Translations under genes and position numbers: made by a program
The notes under the pieces: generated by a model
Told to the model about the DNA's origin: nothing
What the model saw: the letters and a program-made list of their open reading frames with translations, nothing else
The model's database searches: none
Source: JAVBWI01 sp036677445
GTDB taxonomy: Bacteria; Bacillota; Clostridia; Christensenellales; CAG-138
Assembly (NCBI GenBank): GCA_036677445.1
Contig: JAVBWI010000012.1
Coordinates: 1 to 51,133, forward strand
Reading direction: 5' to 3'
Length of the DNA: 51,133 nt
Part shown: in pieces, positions 24,414 through 32,302 of the stretch
Layout of the letters: every line of letters starts with the position of its first letter
Position numbering within the stretch: the first letter of the stretch is position 1

Positions 24414-26347
24414 TGGAAAAGAAAGAGAAAGTAAGTCGTCAGAGTTTGCGTAAAACCTATACCGGCTTTATGGACAAACTGGTGATCGCCGTTGGCATCG
24501 CATGGATGACGTTCCAGATACTCCTGGCTTCGCAGGCGATCTATATAACGCCTTACAAAGTAAGGCTCATCCACCTCGCGTTCTGCCTGGTAATGGCGTT
24601 CCTTCTCTCGCCGATCACCCGGCGGGCGCGCCTGGACAGGCTCGGCATTCTCAATATCGCGCTGGTGGCGGCCGTGCTGTTCGTGTTCGGCTACTCCCTT
24701 CGGCGCGTCGACGTGCTGGCGCAGATGGCGGGGCGGAGCGAGCTCATCGACACCATACTCGGCGTGGCGCTGCTCGTGCTGATGTACGAGGGCGGAAGGC
24801 GCGTGGTAAGCCCCGGCCTCACCGTTCTGTCGCTGGTGGTCCTTGCGTATGCGCTGTTCGGGCAGTACCTTACGGGCGCGCTCGCGCACTCCGGCTTTAG
24901 CGCAAGGCGCATTATAAGCCATATCGTGCTGGGCGGCGAGGGCGTGTTCGGCTTCGCGCTGGGCGTTACGGCGGAAACTCTCGTAGTGTTTGTGATATTC
25001 GGAGCCGTTTTGCAGGAGGTTGGCATCGCGGATTACTTCTACGATCTCGCCTGCGCCATATGCGGCAAGTCCAGGGGCGGCCCCGCCAAAGTGGCCGTCG
25101 TTTCGAGCGCGCTTATGGGTATGGTGAGCGGAGAAACGTCCGCGAACGTGGCCACGACGGGCGCGTTCACCATCCCGCTTATGAAGCGCGTGGGCTACAG
25201 CAACAATTTCGCGGGCGCGGTGGAGTGCACGGCCTCGGCCGGCGGGCAGGTGCTTCCTCCAATAATGGGCGCGACGGCTTTCATGCTAGCCGATACGCTG
25301 AATATCCCCTACGGAAAGCTGGCCGTAGCCGCTATCCTCCCCGCTCTGCTTTACTATGTGGCGGTAATAGCCACGGTGCACTTCCGCGCGGTAAAACTCA
25401 ACCTCAGAGGCGACAAGGATGCGAAAGCCAACTGGCTGGACCTTTTCAAACGCTCTTACCTGCTGTTGCCGCTTGTGGGCATCGTGGTATTTCTTATGCT
25501 GGACTACACGCCCACCTTCGCGGCTTTCTGGGGCGGAATCGTCACGGCGGCGGTATTGTCCTTTCTCCGGAAAGAGACGCGGCTGACGGTAAACAAGGTT
25601 GTCAGCATACTCGCCAGGGCGGCGAAAACCACCATGGCCCTCGGCATCGCCACAGCGATCGTGGGCGTTATCGTGGGCGCGTTCTCCCTTACCGGCATAA
25701 CGATGACGCTTTCCAAGCTGATATTTGACGCCACAGGCGGCGTGAAGTTCCTTACGCTGTTCATGACAATGGTGGTGGCGATGATTCTCGGCATGGGCCT
25801 GCCCACCTCGGCGGCGTACGTGCTTACGAGCATCAGCGCCGTTCCCGCCCTTACGACCTTCCTGGGGCTGGAGCTGCTGCCTTCCCACCTGTTTGTATTC
25901 TATTTCGGCTGCATGTCCACCATCACCCCGCCCGTCGCCACGGGCGCATACGCCGCGGCGGGCCTGTCCGGCGGCAACCCCAATAAAATAGGCTTCATTT
26001 CCATGAAGCTGGCCATAGCGGGCTTTATCGTGCCCTTCATATTCATATACTCGCCCGAGCTTTTGTTAGGGCTGGGTGGGGGCACGGTCTGGCAAACGCT
26101 GTTCGTCTTTATCGTAACGGGCATCGGCCTGGTACTTTTAAGCGCAGTGTTTGAAGGGACGATGTTCCGGCGCATCCGGCTGTGGGAGCGGGCGGCGCTG
26201 CTTGTGATCGCGGTCATGCTGATATGGCCCGACACCGTCGTATCCTCCATAGGCCTCGCCCTTGGGGCGATTGCCGGGGTATACGAGTTTATATACAACA
26301 AAAGGCATCCTGAGGATGCGCCAATTACGTCTGTTCATCCGAGCTGA
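24413..26347 (+). CDS. TRAP transporter fused permease (DctQM type, TAXI system)
   Basis: 644 residues with about 16-18 hydrophobic segments, the typical length of fused small-plus-large TRAP permeases. The large-subunit core contains MGMVSGETSANVATTGAFTIPLMKRVGY, GGQVLPPIMGATAFMLAD, MILGMGLPTSAAYVLTSISAVPAL and STITPPVATGAYAAAGLSGG, all characteristic of TAXI-TRAP systems. The sodium-driven carrier imports organic acids or amino acids such as glutamate-like compounds. It overlaps the hydratase gene by one base, and its binding-protein gene follows 45 nt later. Confidence 0.93.
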   Translation: MEKKEKVSRQSLRKTYTGFMDKLVIAVGIAWMTFQILLASQAIYITPYKVRLIHLAFCLVMAFLLSPITRRARLDRLGILNIALVAAVLFVFGYSLRRVDVLAQMAGRSELIDTILGVALLVLMYEGGRRVVSPGLTVLSLVVLAYALFGQYLTGALAHSGFSARRIISHIVLGGEGVFGFALGVTAETLVVFVIFGAVLQEVGIADYFYDLACAICGKSRGGPAKVAVVSSALMGMVSGETSANVATTGAFTIPLMKRVGYSNNFAGAVECTASAGGQVLPPIMGATAFMLADTLNIPYGKLAVAAILPALLYYVAVIATVHFRAVKLNLRGDKDAKANWLDLFKRSYLLLPLVGIVVFLMLDYTPTFAAFWGGIVTAAVLSFLRKETRLTVNKVVSILARAAKTTMALGIATAIVGVIVGAFSLTGITMTLSKLIFDATGGVKFLTLFMTMVVAMILGMGLPTSAAYVLTSISAVPALTTFLGLELLPSHLFVFYFGCMSTITPPVATGAYAAAGLSGGNPNKIGFISMKLAIAGFIVPFIFIYSPELLLGLGGGTVWQTLFVFIVTGIGLVLLSAVFEGTMFRRIRLWERAALLVIAVMLIWPDTVVSSIGLALGAIAGVYEFIYNKRHPEDAPITSVHPS

Positions 26348-26392
26348 TCGGATATTCAGAAAAATGTACTTTATAAAAAGGAGTGAAAAACA

Positions 26393-27439
26393 ATGAAGAA
26401 GGTACTTGCACTGCTTGTTTGCGCGATGCTGGCGCTGTTGAGCTTCGGCTGTGCGGCGGTAGAGACGGCGCCCGAAGCCGGAGGAACCCCGGCGCCCGAA
26501 GCTGCCCAACCCCCCGCGGAAGCGGCCCCCGAACAAGCGTCCACGAATCCCGCGGATGTTCGCCTGAGCATCGGTACGTCCAGCTTGGGTGGCAATTTCT
26601 TCACCATGGGCGCGGCCATGGCGTCCGTGATCATCGATGCCAACGGCTATGTGGTGACCGCCCAGGCTACGAACGGAAGCGCCTACAACGTCCAGGGTGT
26701 AGCCGACGGCGAGCTCAGCATTGGCATGTCGCAGGCCTCCGTGGTGGCTTCCGCCTGGAACGGCGTGGAGCAGTTTGACGGGGCGCCCATCAACAATATC
26801 AGAACGCTTTTCAATTACAGTTCGACGCCCGTTCATATTCTCGTACGGAAAGACTTCGGAGCCACCGACGTCTCCCAGCTTGCCGGCGCACGGATAGAAT
26901 GCATGACGCCCGGCGACGGAATCGAAAGCTCCGCGCTGAAGTTCCTTCCCGCGTTCGGCGTTGCCGTCGATTCCGTAACGCTTGAGTACAGCGGTAACCG
27001 CACACAATCCGCTTCCAGGCTCAAAACTGGCCAGATCGACGCGATTTTCGACGCGACGGGCATAGGCGCTGCCTGGATGGCCGACGTGATCGGCAACGGC
27101 TCCGAATTCATGCTGCTCAGCCTGACCGACGATCAAATCGCCACGATGTGCGGCACCTACGCCGAAATGACCAAGCTGATCATCCCCGCCGGCTCCTATG
27201 CGGGCCAGGATGCGGACGTGCAGACGGTAGGCTACTGGACGACCATCTACTCGAACGAAAATATGCCTGACGACGTCGCCTACAACATCGTAAAGTGCAT
27301 ATTTGAAAACAAGGAAGCCCTCGTGAAGGCCCACACCTTCTTCTCGGACCTCGCTCCCGAGAACGTGGTGGATCAGTGTATCGCACCGCTTCACCCCGGC
27401 GCCGAAAAGTATTATAAAGAAATCGGCGTGATCGGCTGA
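26393..27439 (+). CDS. TAXI-family TRAP solute-binding lipoprotein
   Basis: 348 residues. The signal peptide ends with the lipobox SFGC (Cys20); a Pro/Ala/Glu-rich linker reaches about residue 55, and the TAXI fold follows: RLSIGTSSLGGNFFTMGAAMASVI (the family TGGTGGTYY-type start), GELSIGMSQASVV and ARIECMTPGDGIE. It captures the ligand for the fused permease. TAXI proteins bind glutamate, aromatic or other organic acids; the ligand cannot be inferred more closely. A strong AAGGAG precedes the ATG. Confidence 0.93.
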   Translation: MKKVLALLVCAMLALLSFGCAAVETAPEAGGTPAPEAAQPPAEAAPEQASTNPADVRLSIGTSSLGGNFFTMGAAMASVIIDANGYVVTAQATNGSAYNVQGVADGELSIGMSQASVVASAWNGVEQFDGAPINNIRTLFNYSSTPVHILVRKDFGATDVSQLAGARIECMTPGDGIESSALKFLPAFGVAVDSVTLEYSGNRTQSASRLKTGQIDAIFDATGIGAAWMADVIGNGSEFMLLSLTDDQIATMCGTYAEMTKLIIPAGSYAGQDADVQTVGYWTTIYSNENMPDDVAYNIVKCIFENKEALVKAHTFFSDLAPENVVDQCIAPLHPGAEKYYKEIGVIG

Positions 27440-27496
27440 GCGAACAGGATCTTTAAGGAAATGGCGCAACAAGCACCATTTCAACCCATAGCATTC

Positions 27497-27556
27497 CCCG
27501 CCGGCAAATCCCAAAGGATTTGCCGGCGGGCTCAGTTGCCTGCCAATATGGCAGGC
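27497..27556 (+). repeat. Two tandem hairpins after the binding-protein gene
   Basis: CCCGCCGGCAAATCC (27497-27511) pairs perfectly with GGATTTGCCGGCGGG (27516-27530), and GCCTGCCA (27538-27545) with TGGCAGGC (27549-27556). No T-run follows, so they probably shield the upstream message while some transcription passes into the RraA gene. Confidence 0.7.
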
Positions 27557-27588
27557 TACATATTATAAGGCATCAAGCGGAGGCATCA

Positions 27589-28287
27589 ATGAGTAATTAC
27601 AATTCGTTTCCCGAATTGATCGACGAGGCAATCGTCGAGAGGGCGCGGCATTACGGCTCAGCGGGGCTGGCGGACGGCATGAAATCGCTGGGTATACCAA
27701 ACGACGGCTGCATGGAGGCATCGGTTCTGCCCCTGGACAAAAACAGCCGCATGGCGGGTACGGCGATCACGGTGGAGACGGAGAACGGCGACAACTTCCC
27801 CATCCATGTGGCGATTTACCAGGGCAAGCCCGGGTATGTGCTGGTGATAGACGGCAAGGGCTACGCCGGCTGCGCGTATCTTGGGGACCTCATAGGCGGT
27901 GCCGCCAAAGCGGTTGGCATAGACGGCATTGTGGTGGACGGAATGGTGCGCGACCGGGTCGGGCTTGAAGAAATGGGCCTGCCCGTTTATTCCAAGGGAC
28001 TCATGCAAAGAGGCCCCACAAAGATAGGCCCCGGCAAAATCAATACGAAAATAACCTGCGCCGGCGTGGAAGTATGTCCGGGCGACCTGGTGGTGGGGGA
28101 CGCGGACGGCGTAACCGTCGTTCCGTGCGGCATGATAGAAGCCGTGTTCGAAGCCACCGACAAAAAGCTCAGCTACGAGGCAAAACGCAGGGAAACCATA
28201 GAGGAATACGAAAAATGCAGGCTTACGGGCGCTCCTTTGCCGCAGCTCGCTCCCCAGTGGGTCAAAGACATGCAGGAAAAGCAATGA
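27589..28287 (+). CDS. RraA-family aldolase/decarboxylase
   Basis: 232 residues of the RraA/HMG-aldolase family. The metal- and pyruvate-binding core is YLGDLIGGAAKAVGIDGIVVDGMVRDRVGLEEMGLPVYSKG, with the GDxxxx-20-R-D signature, followed by PGDLVVGDADGVTVVPCG. Known members split 4-hydroxy-4-methyl-2-oxoglutarate or 4-carboxy-4-hydroxy-2-oxoadipate, or decarboxylate oxaloacetate; others only bind RNase E. As this is a Gram-positive-type catabolic operon, an enzyme role is favoured. The ATG at 27589 follows GCGGAGG; an in-frame extension to 27520 would run through the hairpins. Confidence 0.88.
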   Translation: MSNYNSFPELIDEAIVERARHYGSAGLADGMKSLGIPNDGCMEASVLPLDKNSRMAGTAITVETENGDNFPIHVAIYQGKPGYVLVIDGKGYAGCAYLGDLIGGAAKAVGIDGIVVDGMVRDRVGLEEMGLPVYSKGLMQRGPTKIGPGKINTKITCAGVEVCPGDLVVGDADGVTVVPCGMIEAVFEATDKKLSYEAKRRETIEEYEKCRLTGAPLPQLAPQWVKDMQEKQ

Positions 28288-28299
28288 CGGAGGCGGAGC

Positions 28300-29259
28300 A
28301 TGGTTACGTTTCATGACATCGAGGCGGCGGCAAAGCGCATAAAGCCGTATGTATTCAGAACCCCGCTGCTGCGCGTTCCGGCGCTGGACGCGCTTGCCGG
28401 CTGCGAGGCGTACATCAAGCCCGAAAACCTGCAGTATACCGGCTCGTTTAAAATACGCGGCGCGACAAACCGCATCCTGCAGTTCACGGAGCGGGAAAAA
28501 GCGGCGGGCATCGTATCCGCAAGCTCCGGCAACCATGCCAAGGCCGTCGCCACCGCCGCGCGAAGGCTCGGCATCCGCGTGTGCATCATCATGCCAGAGA
28601 ATCCGAACCCCTCCAAGCTGGAGGCGATACGGGAGCTCGGCGCACAGGTGCTGTTCGAGGGGACGCTGTCCAGCCAGCGCGCGGCAAAGGCCAAAGAGCT
28701 GCAAAAGGCCGGGCAGATACTGGTGCACTCCCACGCGGACCCGCAAGTGATCGCCGGCCAGGGGACCATAGGGCTGGAGATACTTGAGGATTGCCCCTCC
28801 ATGGACGCCGTTGTGGCTCCCATAGGCGGCGGCGGGCTGATAATCGGAATCGCTACCGCCGTGAAGCGCCTCAGCCCCCAAACGAAGGTGATAGGCGTGG
28901 AGCCCTCGGGAGCGGCCCGTTATACGCAAAGCCTCCGGGCGGGACGGGCGGTCACGCTGGAGAAGACCCGCACCATCGCGGACGGCACCAGGTGCGACCA
29001 CGCGGACGAAAACAACTTCGAAATGATACGTACGCTTGTGGATTCCATCGCGCTGGCGGAGGAGGAGGACATTCGGCGGGCAATGCGCCAATACGTCCAA
29101 GCCGCGAAGATCGTAGCGGAGCCCTCGTCCTCTCTCGGGCTCGCGGCCGCTTTGGCCGGAAGGCTGAAATTCAGCCCGGGCGACAAGGTATGCTTCGTGG
29201 TGACCGGCGGCAACAACGATATTGCGCTGCTTCGGGGTATATTGCGGGACGGTGAGTAA
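28300..29259 (+). CDS. Threonine-dehydratase-like PLP lyase (serine/threonine or hydroxyaspartate ammonia-lyase)
   Basis: 319 residues of PLP fold type II. The Schiff-base Lys lies in YTGSFKIRGATNRI, the phosphate-binding loop in VAPIGGGGLIIGIATAVK, and SASSGNHAKAVA is the Asn loop. The ACT-type regulatory domain of biosynthetic IlvA is absent, so it is of the catabolic TdcB/serine racemase/3-hydroxyaspartate dehydratase type. It removes ammonia from a beta-hydroxy amino acid to give a 2-oxo acid. GGAGG precedes the ATG, and its stop abuts the racemase start. Confidence 0.88.
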   Translation: MVTFHDIEAAAKRIKPYVFRTPLLRVPALDALAGCEAYIKPENLQYTGSFKIRGATNRILQFTEREKAAGIVSASSGNHAKAVATAARRLGIRVCIIMPENPNPSKLEAIRELGAQVLFEGTLSSQRAAKAKELQKAGQILVHSHADPQVIAGQGTIGLEILEDCPSMDAVVAPIGGGGLIIGIATAVKRLSPQTKVIGVEPSGAARYTQSLRAGRAVTLEKTRTIADGTRCDHADENNFEMIRTLVDSIALAEEEDIRRAMRQYVQAAKIVAEPSSSLGLAAALAGRLKFSPGDKVCFVVTGGNNDIALLRGILRDGE

Positions 29260-29260
29260 A

Positions 29261-30418
29261 ATGGACATTCTGCGCGCAACGCGCTGTGAAATCAATATAG
29301 CGGCGCTCGAAAGGAACGCCGACAGGGCGCGGACCCTGTTCGGCCGGGAGATCACGCTGATGGCCGTTTTGAAGGCCAACGCCTACGGCCACGGGGCCGT
29401 CGCCATGATGCGCCACCTTGTGAACGCGGGTATCCAGTGGTTTGCGGTGGCGGCGATAAACGAGGCGCTTGAGCTGCGCCGCCGTTTTCCGGAGCCCAAC
29501 CTGCTGATACTGGGGCACACGCCAAACGAGCTGCTGCCCCGTGTGGTGAAAAACGATATTATCCAGACCATATATTCCTATGAGCAGGCCGCCCTTCTCG
29601 ACGAAATTGCGAGGGAACAGAATAAAACGGCGCGGGCTTTCATCAAGGTCGAAACGGGGTTGGGCCGCATAGGCTTTGCGCCCGTAGAGAAGAGCATAAA
29701 TGCCATTCAAAGGATCAAATCCCTTAAAAACCTTAACGCGCTTTCCGTTTTTTCGGCTACAAGCGGCACCGACGACGCCCATGAAAGGATGCAGCTGAAG
29801 GTTTTCCACGCGTTTTTGGACGGGCTGGAAGCAAAGGGGCTGAAGTTCGAATTCACGCACATCGCCAATGGGAATACGGTAGGGCGCTGCCCGTGGATGC
29901 TGGAGGAAACCCGGTTCAACATGGTGCGGCCGGGATGCATGTTTTTCGGCAATTCATTTTTCCCCGGCTTTGAGGAGATCATCGAAATGAAATCCCGGGT
30001 CATAAGGGTGATGGACATACCCGCCGGGCAGGGCGTGGGCTATAAGCAGAACTACGTGCCGAGCCGCCCCAAACGCATCGCCACCCTGCCCTACGGCCAT
30101 GCCGACGGCGTGCCCGTGGCGCTCGGCGGCGGCAACGGGTATGTGCTCATCCGCGGCAGGCAGGCCCCGTACGAAGGGAAGCTCTGCATGGACATGTGCA
30201 TGGTGGACGTTTCGGAAATACCGGGCGTGCAGGAAGGCGACGACGTGGTCGTGTTCGGCCATACCGGCGGAGCGATGACGTGGGCGGAAGCGGGCGAAAG
30301 GTCCGGCCTGACCGGAAACGCCGTAAAGGCCATGCTCCAGCGCCGCGTACCGCGGGTCTACCACAGGGACGGCGCGCTCCAGTACGTGGTGGACGATACA
30401 GAGCCGCAGCTTATTTAA
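29261..30418 (+). CDS. alr: Alanine racemase family protein
   Basis: 385 residues with the fold III TIM barrel and the C-terminal beta domain. The PLP Lys is in LMAVLKANAYGHGAVAMMRH, the substrate-binding region in GLGRIGFAP, the opposite Tyr in GQGVGYKQNYVP, and DMCMVDVSEIPG lies in the C-terminal domain. The usual GYADG motif reads PYGHADG. The ATG at 29261 overlaps the lyase region by context and follows GGTGAG. Inside this operon it may convert D- to L-amino acid substrate, or handle alanine formed by the aminotransferase, rather than serve cell-wall synthesis only. Confidence 0.85.
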   Translation: MDILRATRCEINIAALERNADRARTLFGREITLMAVLKANAYGHGAVAMMRHLVNAGIQWFAVAAINEALELRRRFPEPNLLILGHTPNELLPRVVKNDIIQTIYSYEQAALLDEIAREQNKTARAFIKVETGLGRIGFAPVEKSINAIQRIKSLKNLNALSVFSATSGTDDAHERMQLKVFHAFLDGLEAKGLKFEFTHIANGNTVGRCPWMLEETRFNMVRPGCMFFGNSFFPGFEEIIEMKSRVIRVMDIPAGQGVGYKQNYVPSRPKRIATLPYGHADGVPVALGGGNGYVLIRGRQAPYEGKLCMDMCMVDVSEIPGVQEGDDVVVFGHTGGAMTWAEAGERSGLTGNAVKAMLQRRVPRVYHRDGALQYVVDDTEPQLI

Positions 30419-30438
30419 CCGGCCCTGCCGGGGAGGGA

Positions 30439-30457
30439 CGGCGGGCAACACCCGCCG
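30439..30457 (+). promoter_or_regulatory. Hairpin between ribosome site and start of the MATE gene
   Basis: CGGCGGG (30439-30445) and CCCGCCG (30451-30457) form a 7-bp stem with a 5-nt loop. GGGAGGG lies just before the hairpin and the GTG start just after it, so folding would bring them to a working distance. This could control translation, or the hairpin may only mark the end of the racemase message. Confidence 0.35.
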
Positions 30458-31840
30458 GTGGATTGCTTGGAAACTGTAAACGACTTTTCAAAGGGGAACA
30501 TCCGTTCAGGCATATTGAAAATAGCGGCCCCCATGTGTATCGCGCAGTTTGTCCACGTGCTGTATAACGTGGTGGACAGGCTGTTTGTTTCGCGTATCCC
30601 GGTTACGGGGATGGATGCGCTGGCGGGCGTCGGGCTGACGTTCCCCATATCCATATTGATATCGGCGTTCGCTAACCTGTGCGGCCGGGGCGGAGGGCCG
30701 CTGTTTTCCATATCGAGAGGAAAAAAGGATCTCGCCGACGCGGAGCGCATCATGGGCAACGCGCTCTCCATGCTGCTGCTGTTCGCGGCGATCATAACCG
30801 TATGCGGCGTGGTATGGCAGGACCGCATACTCGCTTTCGCGGGGGCCGACGATTCCACGTTCGTTTACGCAAAGGAATACCTGTCCGTATACATACTCGG
30901 CACGGTATTTGTGATGCTCAGCATAGGCATGAACCATTTCATAAACGCGCAGGGCTTTGGAAAAACCGGCATGTTGGCCGTGGTCATCGGCGCGGCGGTC
31001 AACGTGGCGCTGGATCCGGTTTTCATATACGCGTTGGGCTGGGGCGTAAAGGGAGCGGCGGCGGCTACGGTGATTGCCCAGGGCTGCTCTTCCGCGTGGA
31101 TCATAGTATTTCTTCGCAGTAAAAAGGCGATCGTGCGGCTCAGGCCCTCCATCATGCGCATAAAGCCCGCGGTGGTGAAGCGCATCGCCGCCCTTGGCCT
31201 TGCGGGGTTTACAATGGACGTTACCAACGGCGTGGTGAGCCTTGCCTGCAATACCATGCTGCAGGGAATCGGCGGCAGCATGTACGTTTCCGTTATGACG
31301 GTGATAAGCTCCGTGCGCGAAATCGTCGAGCTGCCGGTGCTGGGACTCAGCCACGGCTCACAGCCCGTTGTGGGGTACAATTACGGCGCGGGGGAGTATG
31401 CAAGGGTCCGGGCGGGCATACGCTTCGTAACCCGCTGCCTCATGACGGTCTGCGCCGTCTGCTGGGTATTGCTCATGCTGTTTCCGCATGTCGTCGCGGG
31501 CATATTCAACGAGTCGCCGACGTTTCTTGAAACCATCGTTCCGTGCATGCGCATATATTTTGCGGCGTTCTTCTTCATGTCCTTCCAAATGGTAGGGCAG
31601 TCGGTCTTTGTCGCGCTGAACAGGACCAGCCAGGCGATTTTTTTCTCCGTATTCCGCAAGGGCATACTTGTGGTCCCCATGATCCTTCTTTTGCCAAGGA
31701 TACCTTCCCTCGGTGTTTTTGGCGTCTTCGTGGCGGAGCCGATATCCCAGATCATCGGCGGACTGTGCTGTTACATCAGCATGCGGGCAACCGAGAAAAA
31801 ACTGCTGCACGCCGGGCCGCAGACGGCCGCGCCGCTATGA
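30458..31840 (+). CDS. MATE-family efflux transporter
   Basis: 460 residues with about 12 membrane segments in the MatE architecture of two six-helix halves. Family-like stretches include IAAPMCIAQFVHVLYNVVDRLFVSRIP at the N-terminus, MNHFINAQGFGKTGMLAVVIGAAVNVALDPVFIY, and LGLSHGSQPVVGYNYGAGEYARVRAG in the second half. It exports a cationic or organic compound using sodium or protons. The GTG at 30458 is taken as start; TTG at 30467 is possible. It is 39 nt after the racemase gene and may export a toxic intermediate or an amino acid end product of the operon. Confidence 0.88.
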   Translation: MDCLETVNDFSKGNIRSGILKIAAPMCIAQFVHVLYNVVDRLFVSRIPVTGMDALAGVGLTFPISILISAFANLCGRGGGPLFSISRGKKDLADAERIMGNALSMLLLFAAIITVCGVVWQDRILAFAGADDSTFVYAKEYLSVYILGTVFVMLSIGMNHFINAQGFGKTGMLAVVIGAAVNVALDPVFIYALGWGVKGAAAATVIAQGCSSAWIIVFLRSKKAIVRLRPSIMRIKPAVVKRIAALGLAGFTMDVTNGVVSLACNTMLQGIGGSMYVSVMTVISSVREIVELPVLGLSHGSQPVVGYNYGAGEYARVRAGIRFVTRCLMTVCAVCWVLLMLFPHVVAGIFNESPTFLETIVPCMRIYFAAFFFMSFQMVGQSVFVALNRTSQAIFFSVFRKGILVVPMILLLPRIPSLGVFGVFVAEPISQIIGGLCCYISMRATEKKLLHAGPQTAAPL

Positions 31841-31973
31841 ATGCTGCCTCACATGGCTAAAGCAGGATGCGCCCAACTGCCGTATATGTGGATGCAGAGC
31901 TGTGGCGGCCCTGTCCGGGTGGATACCATTGGGTCGAGCGGGATCTGTGCAGCCGCTGCGCGGACAGCAATAA

Positions 31974-31996
31974 AGGCCTGCCTTTATGGCAAGCCT
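31974..31996 (-). terminator. Terminator behind the small Cys-rich gene
   Basis: On the minus strand AGGCTTGCC-N5-GGCAGGCCT (one mismatch) is followed by TTTATT. It starts about 10 nt after the stop of the small leftward gene at 32007, which supports a short single-gene transcript. The same stem may act weakly on rightward transcripts from the MATE gene. Confidence 0.5.
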
Positions 31997-32006
31997 AAGG
32001 TACCGG

Positions 32007-32102
32007 TTAAAAACGGCGTTTGCAGCCGCAGTGGCATCTGCGTTTTCCACAGCAGGCGCAGACGCCAGCAACAGCCAGCAAGGGCAAAAGGCAACCGCTC
32101 AT
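32007..32102 (-). CDS. Very small Cys-rich hydrophobic peptide
   Basis: A 31-residue reading MSGCLLPLLAVAGVCACCG followed by KRRCHCGCKRRF. An AAGGAG lies 8 nt before the ATG, a terminator lies 10 nt after the stop, and a mother-cell-type promoter match lies upstream. The first half is a hydrophobic helix; the second holds five of the seven Cys and six Lys/Arg. No family is recognised. Possible roles are a spore-coat or membrane microprotein or a metal-binding peptide. Confidence rests on the gene signals, not on homology. Confidence 0.5.
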   Translation of the reverse strand: MSGCLLPLLAVAGVCACCGKRRCHCGCKRRF

Positions 32103-32153
32103 AATCATCACTCCTTGTAATTTATTTCCAAAACAAAGGGCAAAGAGACAGTA

Positions 32154-32181
32154 TATATTATGTCACAAACATACTATGCGT
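32154..32181 (-). promoter_or_regulatory. Sigma-K-like promoter match for the small Cys-rich gene
   Basis: On the minus strand CATAATATA (32162-32154) fits the CATANNNTA -10 element of mother-cell sigma-K promoters, with AC 17 nt upstream (32181-32180). No sigma-A pair is seen. The match is short and could be chance. Confidence 0.3.
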
Positions 32182-32302
32182 GATAAAAGAGAATAGCCGT
32201 GAAAAATAAGCCGGAAATCGTAACCGTCTTTGAACTTATAAAATCGCACACAAAAATGCGGTACGCAAAGCCGAACATCGTCGCTACGCAGATGCGGCGC
32301 CA

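Noticed and set aside
26138..27514. 458-codon antisense reading over the TAXI genes
   Set aside because: Low-complexity Gly/Arg/His stretches and no family resemblance; the sense genes are unambiguous.
27658..29379. 573-codon antisense reading over the RraA and lyase genes
   Set aside because: Its His/Arg/Gly-rich composition is typical of a GC-rich coding shadow; both sense genes have clear families.
21472..30418. Beta-hydroxyaspartate cycle (BhcABCD)
   Set aside because: The aminotransferase and the lyase would fit, but there is no iminosuccinate reductase, and the barrel protein is a true alanine racemase with a C-terminal domain rather than the aldolase.
31841..32104. 87-codon plus-strand reading after the MATE gene
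   Set aside because: No ribosome site or family; the opposite strand carries the better-supported 31-codon gene.
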